Shown here in pieces: positions 16,265 through 24,376 of a stretch of 64,000 bases of DNA (position 1 is the stretch's first letter; each line of letters starts with the position of its first letter). The notes beneath the pieces are model-generated. The model was not told the DNA's origin. It did not search any database and worked only from the letters and a program-made list of their open reading frames with translations. The stretch is from Flavobacterium beibuense. GTDB taxonomy: Bacteria; Bacteroidota; Bacteroidia; Flavobacteriales; Flavobacteriaceae. The DNA lies in assembly GCF_004151245.1 (NCBI RefSeq), contig NZ_JUIW01000008.1, forward strand, positions 62,001 to 126,000. Direction: 5' to 3'. Both the position numbers and the translations under genes were made by a program.

Positions 16265-18451
16265 TTATTCCATAAATACCGTTGGCTTTATAAGTACAGC
16301 CAGTTTTTTTTGTGAATCCTCCCTTTTTCGGGAACTGAAGAACCATTTAATTACCGGTATACGTCCCAAAATCGGCACACCTGATCCGGAATCATTTTTT
16401 ACTTTTTCTTCCAGACCACCCAGTACTATAATATCCTGATCTTTTACGCGAATGGACGAGGTGAATTCCCTGGAGTTGATACCCGGAGGAGCATCCTCAT
16501 CAATACGTTCCCCGTTAAAACTAGATTGTATTACTTTAATATCCATAGTAATCTGTCCGTTGCCAGAAACCATTGGCCTTATTGTCATGGACAGTTCAGC
16601 ATCGATAGGCTGATAATTTTTTATCTCTGAAGTCTGCGGGATTTGTGAGCCGTAGAAATTCTGATTGGTCACCACATAATAGGTGGTTTCTCCGATGGAT
16701 AAGTGTGCCTTATGTCCATTTAGAGTAGAAAGCCTTGGGGAAGAACGGATTTTTAAATCTCCGTTTGCCTCCATCGCCTTTAGTGTAACATAGAAGTTCG
16801 GAACTACATTTCCAATATTCAATGAGCCAAATCCATTGGCGTTGTTAATAATCTTGTTGATGGTCTGTGCCCCTAATGTTATGTCAGCTGTAGGGAATAC
16901 GGTTCCGCTTGTCGTTGCAGGCTTATCGCCGATTCCGGCACTAATCCCTGTTTCCACAATTGCACTTCTGCTTACCTCAAGAATCATAACCTCAATAAGG
17001 ATAACCGGTACCGGCTTATCGATATATTTGATAAATGATTCAAAGCGTTGTATGTTATCCGCAGGACCATTTATTACAAAACAGTTCAGCTCACTGTCAA
17101 TCTTTATATCCAGGTCTTTTTTAACTTCGTCCGGTATAATACTAAGTATCGATTCTGCAGGCTTGCGATCACTGTTTTTATTATTACTGCTGTTGTTTTG
17201 CTGATAGGAATTGGATTGTCCTACTGCGGACATGCCTGAATTACTAAAGCCGTTGTAGTTGGTGAAATTGGTTTGTGTCCTTCCTACAGAACGTTCAGTT
17301 ATTTCAGGGTCACCCAACAATTCCACCGAACGGTGCATCATATATACCGTTTTAACATCACGTACGGTTAGCTGGCTTTTGGTGCCAAAGTAATAGATAC
17401 CGTTTTCCTTCATAAAGGTATAGGAATCGTTTTGCTGCATAGCACCAGTTTGTATTCCATTACCGTATTGCTGTGACGGTTGTGGCTGTCCTTGTTGCGC
17501 CCCGGATTGGTTTTGAGAGGAGGCAGCCGATTCAAAAACTTTGAAAAGAAGCTCGTCAAAGGAAATATTCTTGGCTTTTACTGTGGCATTTCCTGCATTC
17601 TCAAGAGGACTGGCAATAAACATATCGATGTTCAGTTCATTACCAATATCATATACTATACTGGCAATCGGTGTATTTTCGAAATCCACTTCCAATAGTT
17701 GTTTCTCCCTGTCCAGGACATTGAAAAAGAAATTTGACATCCTTGGTCGCTGTGGCCTGCTCTGGCGTGTCTGCGACTGAGAGGTGCTGCCTGATGAAAC
17801 TGTAGTGTTTCCACCGGCCCTGTCAAAAATAAAGGAATGATCATTTCTGGATTTAGATACTATAAGGTCATTGGAATAGGCCAGTTTGTTCATGGCTGCC
17901 TCAAATGGCATATCCTTTACATAAACGGTTAGCGGAATGTTTTCCATCCCTTGGGAGAAGAACAAGTTTTTACCTGTCATGTCGGTAATCATCTTAAAAG
18001 AATCATAGAGCTTATCGTCCTTCAGGTTAAGTGAAATCAACTGCGATGAAGGATCGTAAGCGATATCAATTATCTTCTCAGCGGGTATTTCTTTGGGCTG
18101 TTCATAGGGTTTTATCGATAAGATGTTTCCCGTAAAATCGATAGTCAGGTTGTATTCCTTGCAAAGGAAGACAAGAAGGTTAGCCACCGATACATCCGTA
18201 AAATTATTTACTATAGTAATCTGTTTCAGTGAAGGAGCAACGCTGATATTAACCTTGTGTACTTCGGATACGGCGATAAGGAAATCGGCCAGAGAAGCCT
18301 CTTTGATATTGATGTCTACCTTTTCGGTCAATCCCGGAGTATCAGCCATTATAATATCAATATTGTTCTGCAACTGCATGATACGATTGTTATCCTGCGC
18401 ATAGAATACTGCTGATAAGGTTAGGGCTAAACAAAGGAGTATGTTTTTCAT
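16265..18451 (-). CDS. Secretin (GspD/PilQ-like outer-membrane channel)
   Basis: The protein has 728 residues from the ATG at 18451 (MKNILLCLALTLSAVFYAQ), a clean signal peptide; I prefer this over an ATG 27 nt upstream that would bury the signal. An STN/N0-like domain comes first (DINIKEASLADFLIAVSEVHK). N1-type repeats follow, then a low-complexity Q/S/N stretch near the middle. The C-terminal secretin gate domain has the family hallmarks: SSPRLSTLNGHKAHLSIGE, then FTSSIRVKDQDIIVLGGLEE and the VPILGRIPVIKWFF block. It forms the multimeric outer-membrane pore. The ATPase gene lies 47 nt upstream. Confidence 0.95.
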   Translation of the reverse strand: MKNILLCLALTLSAVFYAQDNNRIMQLQNNIDIIMADTPGLTEKVDINIKEASLADFLIAVSEVHKVNISVAPSLKQITIVNNFTDVSVANLLVFLCKEYNLTIDFTGNILSIKPYEQPKEIPAEKIIDIAYDPSSQLISLNLKDDKLYDSFKMITDMTGKNLFFSQGMENIPLTVYVKDMPFEAAMNKLAYSNDLIVSKSRNDHSFIFDRAGGNTTVSSGSTSQSQTRQSRPQRPRMSNFFFNVLDREKQLLEVDFENTPIASIVYDIGNELNIDMFIASPLENAGNATVKAKNISFDELLFKVFESAASSQNQSGAQQGQPQPSQQYGNGIQTGAMQQNDSYTFMKENGIYYFGTKSQLTVRDVKTVYMMHRSVELLGDPEITERSVGRTQTNFTNYNGFSNSGMSAVGQSNSYQQNNSSNNKNSDRKPAESILSIIPDEVKKDLDIKIDSELNCFVINGPADNIQRFESFIKYIDKPVPVILIEVMILEVSRSAIVETGISAGIGDKPATTSGTVFPTADITLGAQTINKIINNANGFGSLNIGNVVPNFYVTLKAMEANGDLKIRSSPRLSTLNGHKAHLSIGETTYYVVTNQNFYGSQIPQTSEIKNYQPIDAELSMTIRPMVSGNGQITMDIKVIQSSFNGERIDEDAPPGINSREFTSSIRVKDQDIIVLGGLEEKVKNDSGSGVPILGRIPVIKWFFSSRKREDSQKKLAVLIKPTVFME

Positions 18452-18498
18452 TTGTGTCTGGTAATTGGTGTGGGCCATTGGCTGCCAAATATAATTAT

Positions 18499-19902
18499 TT
18501 ACAACATCAATAAAGAAAAAACTTCTTCTATCGATGTGGTTCCGTCTTTTATAAGATCAACAGCATTTTTTTGTAATGTCTGTATTTTATTTCTTTCGAT
18601 ATAGTCATCAATATCCAGTGCATTGTTCTTTATAAAACCTGTAAGTTCCTTGTCAATGGGTAGGATTTCGTAAATGGCTTTTCTTCCTAAATATCCGGTA
18701 TGATGGCAACTTTCACAGCCTGTCGCCTCATAATGATGACTTAGTGATTCCGGAATAACAAATCCGGTAGGGAACAATTCCTTTTCAATGCTCTTTTCGG
18801 TTTTACAGGTATTACACAGCTTTCTCACCAGTCGCTGCGCTAAACTGATGTTTAAGGTACCGGCAATAAGGAAAGGAGGAATACCCATATCAATAAGCCT
18901 GGAAACTGTAGCCCACGCCGAGTTGGTATGAATGGTAGATAATACCAAATGACCCGTTAATGCTGCCCTTATGGCCATGTTGGCGGTGTTAACATCACGA
19001 ATCTCACCTACCATTATAATATCGGGATCCTGCCTTAGGAAAGTCCTTAGCGTAGCCGCAAAATCAAGTCCTATATTCTCTTTGAGCTGGACCTGATTGA
19101 TTCCTTCCAGTGTATACTCGATAGGGTCCTCAACGGTCAGGATATTTGTATTCGGCTCGTTCAGTTTTTTTAGTGTGGCGTACAAGGTAGTTGTCTTGCC
19201 GGACCCTGTAGGTCCTGATATTAGCACAATACCATTGGGTTTTTTAATACCTTCTAAATAGGTCTTAAGCTCATTCTTTGTAAAACCTACAGATTCCAGT
19301 TCGATATGGCTGGTGTCCTTACTTAAAATCCTTAAAACGATTTTTTCTCCATGCAGGGTAGGCAGAACCGACACCCTGATGTCAAAATCTTCATATTCGG
19401 TGGATACGGTAATACGACCGTCCTGAGGTAATCTTTTTTCCGAAATGTCCAGTTGTGAGCGTATCTTAATCTTATTAACGATAATAGGATACTCTTCTGT
19501 GTTTATTAGAAACTGTTCCTTAAGTTTTCCGTCCAGCCTGAAACGTACTCTTGCCCTGTTTTCGTAAGGCTCAAAATGAATGTCGCTACTTCCGGTTTCC
19601 TTGGCCGTAAGAAGTATTTTTTCCAGAAAATCATTCGAATAATGGATTTCTGTTGTGCGATTGGAGTTTAATTTCCTGTAATTTGTAGATAAGTAACGGT
19701 TAATGTTTTCCGGGGTTTCCTTTTCAATATATACATCTAATCCTAACAATATAAATAGTTCAGACTTTAATACAGCAGGATTTTCATTATCGGTTTTAAA
19801 CACAATCCTTTTGCCTTCTTTTTTAGAAGGGACTATTCTGTAATGGTAGGCCTGTTCGGCATTGATTAACTGCTGCAGTTCTATGGGTAAGATGTGATTC
19901 AT
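18499..19902 (-). CDS. Secretion/pilus ATPase, GspE/PilB family
   Basis: The protein has 467 residues. It has a short N-terminal domain and then the catalytic core: Walker A GPTGSGKTT at about residues 227-235, Asp box VEDPIEY, Walker B region DPDIIMVGEIRD, and His box (TGHLVLSTIHTN). The C-terminal zinc tetracysteine is present (CNTCKTEK and CESCHHTG). It drives pseudopilus assembly from the cytoplasm. The N-terminal part is shorter than in GspE, fitting a single N1E-type domain. One base separates it from the prepilin peptidase gene. Confidence 0.96.
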   Translation of the reverse strand: MNHILPIELQQLINAEQAYHYRIVPSKKEGKRIVFKTDNENPAVLKSELFILLGLDVYIEKETPENINRYLSTNYRKLNSNRTTEIHYSNDFLEKILLTAKETGSSDIHFEPYENRARVRFRLDGKLKEQFLINTEEYPIIVNKIKIRSQLDISEKRLPQDGRITVSTEYEDFDIRVSVLPTLHGEKIVLRILSKDTSHIELESVGFTKNELKTYLEGIKKPNGIVLISGPTGSGKTTTLYATLKKLNEPNTNILTVEDPIEYTLEGINQVQLKENIGLDFAATLRTFLRQDPDIIMVGEIRDVNTANMAIRAALTGHLVLSTIHTNSAWATVSRLIDMGIPPFLIAGTLNISLAQRLVRKLCNTCKTEKSIEKELFPTGFVIPESLSHHYEATGCESCHHTGYLGRKAIYEILPIDKELTGFIKNNALDIDDYIERNKIQTLQKNAVDLIKDGTTSIEEVFSLLML

Positions 19903-19903
19903 T

Positions 19904-20389
19904 TTAATAGGAGTACAGATAAACCGGATTAATGAAAAAAGAAGTTAAATATACTGTTGCAAAGAATAAAGACATGTATCCTGCTAAGGGTACTGTGGCA
20001 TCCTTATTTTTATGGTTTAAAATAAAATGAAGAATTAAGGAAAACAGTAGCGAAAATGAAAAAAGAATAGTAAAAGTTATGGTTGAGAAGGTAAAGCACA
20101 AAAAGAGAAAAAGCAACAGATCGCCAATTCCAATACTTCCGTTAATAAAATCCCTTTTCATAATCATTTTCGAATAAATAGCAACAACAATCAAAACAGT
20201 TGCTACAAGTAACATATTAAACAATGAATTCACCATCGCTACAATAAAGTTGTTGAAATATGCCTGCACGATAAAAGCCAGTATGCCTATAAGTGGGTAC
20301 AAAAACCAATACACCAGTCTTGTTTTGCAATCCTGATAGAATACAAACAGGAAAGTCAAAATCAGCAGTATTTTTATGACTAACATCAA
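19904..20389 (-). CDS. Prepilin peptidase, A24 family, without methylase domain
   Basis: The protein has 161 residues and is almost entirely membrane helices (about five or six). The two catalytic aspartates are visible: QDCKTR (D about residue 20) and the GxGD motif in GSIGIGDLLLF (about 88-98). It lacks the N-terminal cysteine-rich methylase domain of PilD, as is common in short A24 peptidases. It should process the pseudopilins of this operon. The start overlaps the major pseudopilin stop by 4 nt. Confidence 0.88.
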   Translation of the reverse strand: MMLVIKILLILTFLFVFYQDCKTRLVYWFLYPLIGILAFIVQAYFNNFIVAMVNSLFNMLLVATVLIVVAIYSKMIMKRDFINGSIGIGDLLLFLFLCFTFSTITFTILFSFSLLFSLILHFILNHKNKDATVPLAGYMSLFFATVYLTSFFINPVYLYSY

Positions 20390-20793
20390 TCACTTGTTAT
20401 TTGTTTGGGATTGCCATTCTGGTCAATTTCCCAAACATTAAAAACCCCGTCACCGTTAAAATCAGTTATGGCTGTAGCCCTGGCGGTAAAGTCACCATTG
20501 GAAGCTTTAATAATTTCATAGGTGTAATTAGCGGTACCGTTATCCTTCACTGTTTGCGGTGCCTCAAAATCAATATCGTTAAAGTTCATACTGTATTTAG
20601 AATACATAAAGAAGTACTGTTTTTCAGCATTATATATGGCTTTAAGTTGCGTTTGTGCCTCCACACTTTTTGCTTTAGCAATCAGCGGCATCAGGTTAGG
20701 CAGGGCAATTAGTAATAGTATGCCGATGATAGCCAGTACGATCAGCATTTCCTGTAGGTTAAAAGACTTTACTTTTTTAAATTGTAGTTCCAT
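20386..20793 (-). CDS. Major pseudopilin, GspG-like
   Basis: The protein has 135 residues. A basic leader (MELQFKKVKS) is followed by FNLQEMLIVLAIIGILLLIALPNLM, a textbook prepilin helix with Glu at +5. The globular domain is small and ends in DFNGDGVFNVWEIDQNGNP, a calcium-site-like loop typical of GspG. It is the first gene of the operon and sits behind a strong promoter, as expected for the most abundant subunit. The cut would be after Ser (KVKS-FN), again not Gly, as in the minor pseudopilins. Confidence 0.93.
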   Translation of the reverse strand: MELQFKKVKSFNLQEMLIVLAIIGILLLIALPNLMPLIAKAKSVEAQTQLKAIYNAEKQYFFMYSKYSMNFNDIDFEAPQTVKDNGTANYTYEIIKASNGDFTARATAITDFNGDGVFNVWEIDQNGNPKQITSD

Positions 20794-20809
20794 AGCGTAA
20801 GGTTTGATG

Positions 20810-20839
20810 CAAATATATTCAGTTTAGTTTTGAAATCAA
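20810..20839 (-). promoter_or_regulatory. Promoter of the pilus-like operon
   Basis: On the minus strand: TTG (at 20839-20837), a 19-nt spacer, then TATATTTG (20817-20810), matching the Bacteroidota consensus exactly, 17 nt upstream of the pseudopilin ATG. No other strong promoter is visible before the end of the operon at 9227. Confidence 0.82.
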
Positions 20840-20895
20840 TTTTATTCGAAGTACTAATTTAAATAATGATTCAAAAAATAAATAATTGTTAATAG

Positions 20896-20943
20896 TTTTA
20901 ACATTTTTAACTAATTTTTAACAAAATAATTTTAACAAAATAG
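20896..20943. promoter_or_regulatory. Cluster of four TTTTAAC repeats upstream of the rhs operon
   Basis: TTTTAAC occurs at 20896, 20905, 20916 and 20930. The last two lie in a tandem 14-bp direct repeat (TTTTAACAAAATAA/G). The cluster sits between the divergent pilus-like and rhs operons and may be a regulator-binding array. Confidence 0.45.
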
Positions 20944-20981
20944 GGTTATTTGTAAATGATAACTAATTAAACCACACCGAT

Positions 20982-23900
20982 ATGAGAACAAAGTTTTTGT
21001 TTTTACTTAGTTTATTGAGCTTATATGGTCTTGCTCAAGAAGCAGGTTTTGAAACGCCTAATTATGCACCAAAGTCTCCGGAGGCGGCTGCTTTTTTACA
21101 ATATGGAGAGTATCCGGTAAATTTATCTACAGGATTACCTTCAATTTCAATTCCTCTTTATACAATTCAAATACCAGGTTATAGCCTCCCTATAACATTG
21201 GATTATCATGCATCAGGTATTAAAGTAAGCCAAGAGGCAACATGGGTTGGACTTGGTTGGAACCTAAATGCCGGGGCACAAATAATTTTAAGTCCCAGGG
21301 GTGATATAGATGAAAATAATAATCGTATTGATGAGATGCCCAATGAAGAAAATCTGGCGACTTACTATCAGAATCATCCATACGCTTTCAATTCAGGGCC
21401 TTTGTTAAATCTGGAGCTTGAAAAATCAAGAGCAAAAGATATATATAATTTTTCATCACCAACGGCTAATGGTAGCTTTTATGTTTCCGATTATGGAGAA
21501 AGAGAAATTGTTGTTGTTCCGCCTAATGCGTTCAAAGTAGAAATGAACAGCGAACAATTCTATAGCTTTATTATAACTGATCCTTCAGGCAATATCTATA
21601 AATTCGGAAATGATAATTCTTCTGTTAATGGCAATGTTGAAAAAAGCGTAAAGCAATTTACTCATTACGATTACTATAATAGCGCTTGGTATGTTTCTCA
21701 AATTATTACTCCTACTAATCAAACCATAAATTTTTCTTACCAATCAGATGGTGATTTAGTTGAGTATAACATTACGCAGTCTAGAGAGGTATGGTATAAT
21801 ACTGAAAATTGTGGATGTCCTGAAGGAACAGAATCTCCTCCAATGCAAACAAAAGGGGTAGGCGGAATGATAACCCGGTCGGGTAATACCATAACGCGAT
21901 CAAAGAAAATAAAAGAAATCTCTTTTGAGAATGGAAGGTCTAAAATCGTTTTTGTGAAATCTTTAGGAAGACAGGATCTTGTTAATGGTGCTACAAACAG
22001 TCTTCTGGATCGTATAGAGATATGGAGAGACAATGATAATGATAATGAGTTTGAAGGCCCGGCAGGAGAAATGGTTAAGGGTTATGATTTCGTATACGAT
22101 TACTTTAATTCATCTTCTTCTAATTATCAGGATAAGAGGTTAAAACTTTTACAGGTACAGGATTTGCTAGGAGATGAAGCTCATGACTTTGTATATTCCG
22201 AAATAGAACTGCCGGAAAAAACTTCTTTTTCAAAAGATTATTATGGATATTATAACGGATATACAAATTATGATCTAATTCCAAAGCATCATATTACAAC
22301 TCCATATGTGATGGATGTTGGTACTGCTAACAGGAGTGTACGTGAAGATAAGGTTGAAGCAGGTGTTTTGAAAGAAATTCATTATCCTACAAAAGGCTGG
22401 ACAAAGTTTAATTATGAATCAAATAGATATTATAATGGAATGGGGACAGTTGGGCAAAGCCATATATTTAGTGGGGCAATATCTGGAGTTGGTCCAGGTG
22501 GGCTAAATGTTATAGGCGATGTAGATGCTATAGTTGCTCCTGAAGAAGCTGTGTATGTTAGTCAATGTAGTGAAAATGAAACTTGTGTTAAATATTATAC
22601 CATACCTTTTACAGTTACTGTTCCAGTTACTGCTTCTCTTACTGTTGATATTTTCGACAATTATGTAGGATCTCAACCTTATCAGCATCGATACGGTCGG
22701 GTGAGGGTTGACGGTTATGGTGGTTATGATTCAAGTGATCCTTTTTTATGGGTTTTAAACAAGCAGGAACAAGTTTCAGTCAGTCTGCAACCGGGTAATC
22801 ACCAGTTAATAATAGAAGCTTGGGGAAATGATATTGAAGCACATGCAACTCTTACTTTTACAGAATATATCCAAGGTCCGGATAATGTTAAAGGAGGTGG
22901 TTTACGTGTAGCAAGTATTGAAAATTATGATTTTGACGGTTCGTTAGTGACCAAAAAGAAATATGAGTATACTGATCCTGTTGATCCTGCCAAAAGTAGT
23001 GGTAAACAGATTAACGATTTTGGATTATCGTATGTTTCTCCTGATGTTGTAAATATTTCTGAAGTTCAAGCATGTGATACAGGTTCATTAGCTGGCACGT
23101 TCCCAAGTGTTAATTCCCGAAGAAGCCATACGATATCTTCTAATTCCACATTTGGAACCGAAGGCAATACAGTAGCATACGAGTATGTAAGAGAAATGCA
23201 GGTTGATTCGCTCGATAATCCTTTAGGATATACCCTCTATAAGTACAATGTTGAAAATGATTGGTATTACAATGCACAAGTCTTTATAGGTAGTAATTCA
23301 AAAAGAGGAGAACTCTTGGAAAAAAAAGTATTTAAAACAGTTAATAATATTGATTACATTTTACAAAAAGAGACTAATACCTATTTTGATGATGTATCTA
23401 AGGTTTCTTATATAGAAGGTTTCGATCTGATTCGTTTTACCAATACAGGTATTCATGAGGTTTCAACAGATCCTCTTGAGGCTCCGCAAGAAGTAGCATT
23501 GTTGCAGGGAGAAGGTTGTAATATGCCAAATAATGTTGGGGAAACAGTAGAATTCGCTTTTTACAATCAGCCTATTCCATGGCATTACTTAAAAAATACA
23601 GCGACAACAGAGTATTTTTATGATAATTCCAATAATCTTACGGGTACTCTGGTAACCAATACTGAGTTTAATTATGACAATCCTGTACATATGCAACTTA
23701 GCAGCCAAAAGACAACTAATTCAAAAGGAGAGACTTTAGCACAGCACTTTTATTATCCGGGAGATGCTGAGGTAGCCAGCGAACCGGAAATAGCTAATCT
23801 TACCCTTAAACATATAATCAATAAACCGCTTTTAATGCGTTCTTTTAGGGGTAATCTGCAACTTAATGAGCAGAAAACTATCTATCATAATTGGGGTAAT

Positions 23901-24368
23901 GGTATAATTATGCCTCAGGAAATCCAATTGGCAAAAGGGAATAATGATTTGGAGACCAGAGTAAGGTTCCTTCAGTATGATAGTAAGGGCAACCCTGTTG
24001 AACTTCAACAGGAGAATGGTATAAAAATCTGTTATATATGGGGTTATGAACAGGTATTACCTGTTGCTAAGATAGAAAATGCCTCCCTTTCAGAAATCAA
24101 CCCTCAATTAATTATTGATATTCAGACAGAGTCTAATTCGGGAGATCAGCAAGAATTAATAAATAAGCTTTCCAATCTTAGATCGCTTTTACCTGATGCT
24201 ATGGTAACAACATTTACTTATCAGCCTTTAAAAGGGGTTTCAACAATTACAGATCCAAGGGGTTATACTACCTCGTACAGTTATGATGCACAGGGAAGAC
24301 TTCGATTTGTTAAGGATGCAGATGATTATATCATATCAGAAACTTTTTATCATTTCAAAACTAACTAA
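20982..24368 (+). CDS. RHS/YD-repeat protein, SpvB-like first component
   Basis: The protein has 1128 residues. A signal peptide (FLFLLSLLSLYGLAQ) is followed by an N-terminal region with the SpvB/TcdB-like opening of Bacteroidota RHS proteins (STGLPSISIPLYTIQ, LPITLDYHASGIKVSQEA, WVGLGWNLNAGAQI). Long beta-rich repeats follow, and it ends in YD repeats (ITDPRGYTTSYSYDAQGRLRFVKDAD). It has no RHS core or toxin of its own. The second RHS gene starts 8 nt after the stop, with the same leader (AAACCACACC) before its ATG. Together they probably form a two-part cocoon. The secretion route is unproven, and there is no visible type IX sorting domain at the end. Confidence 0.88.
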   Translation: MRTKFLFLLSLLSLYGLAQEAGFETPNYAPKSPEAAAFLQYGEYPVNLSTGLPSISIPLYTIQIPGYSLPITLDYHASGIKVSQEATWVGLGWNLNAGAQIILSPRGDIDENNNRIDEMPNEENLATYYQNHPYAFNSGPLLNLELEKSRAKDIYNFSSPTANGSFYVSDYGEREIVVVPPNAFKVEMNSEQFYSFIITDPSGNIYKFGNDNSSVNGNVEKSVKQFTHYDYYNSAWYVSQIITPTNQTINFSYQSDGDLVEYNITQSREVWYNTENCGCPEGTESPPMQTKGVGGMITRSGNTITRSKKIKEISFENGRSKIVFVKSLGRQDLVNGATNSLLDRIEIWRDNDNDNEFEGPAGEMVKGYDFVYDYFNSSSSNYQDKRLKLLQVQDLLGDEAHDFVYSEIELPEKTSFSKDYYGYYNGYTNYDLIPKHHITTPYVMDVGTANRSVREDKVEAGVLKEIHYPTKGWTKFNYESNRYYNGMGTVGQSHIFSGAISGVGPGGLNVIGDVDAIVAPEEAVYVSQCSENETCVKYYTIPFTVTVPVTASLTVDIFDNYVGSQPYQHRYGRVRVDGYGGYDSSDPFLWVLNKQEQVSVSLQPGNHQLIIEAWGNDIEAHATLTFTEYIQGPDNVKGGGLRVASIENYDFDGSLVTKKKYEYTDPVDPAKSSGKQINDFGLSYVSPDVVNISEVQACDTGSLAGTFPSVNSRRSHTISSNSTFGTEGNTVAYEYVREMQVDSLDNPLGYTLYKYNVENDWYYNAQVFIGSNSKRGELLEKKVFKTVNNIDYILQKETNTYFDDVSKVSYIEGFDLIRFTNTGIHEVSTDPLEAPQEVALLQGEGCNMPNNVGETVEFAFYNQPIPWHYLKNTATTEYFYDNSNNLTGTLVTNTEFNYDNPVHMQLSSQKTTNSKGETLAQHFYYPGDAEVASEPEIANLTLKHIINKPLLMRSFRGNLQLNEQKTIYHNWGNGIIMPQEIQLAKGNNDLETRVRFLQYDSKGNPVELQQENGIKICYIWGYEQVLPVAKIENASLSEINPQLIIDIQTESNSGDQQELINKLSNLRSLLPDAMVTTFTYQPLKGVSTITDPRGYTTSYSYDAQGRLRFVKDADDYIISETFYHFKTN

Positions 24369-24376
24369 ACCACACC

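Noticed and set aside
18452..18478. Upstream ATG of the secretin gene
   Set aside because: It would add nine residues before a perfect signal peptide; the internal ATG at 18451 is the better start.
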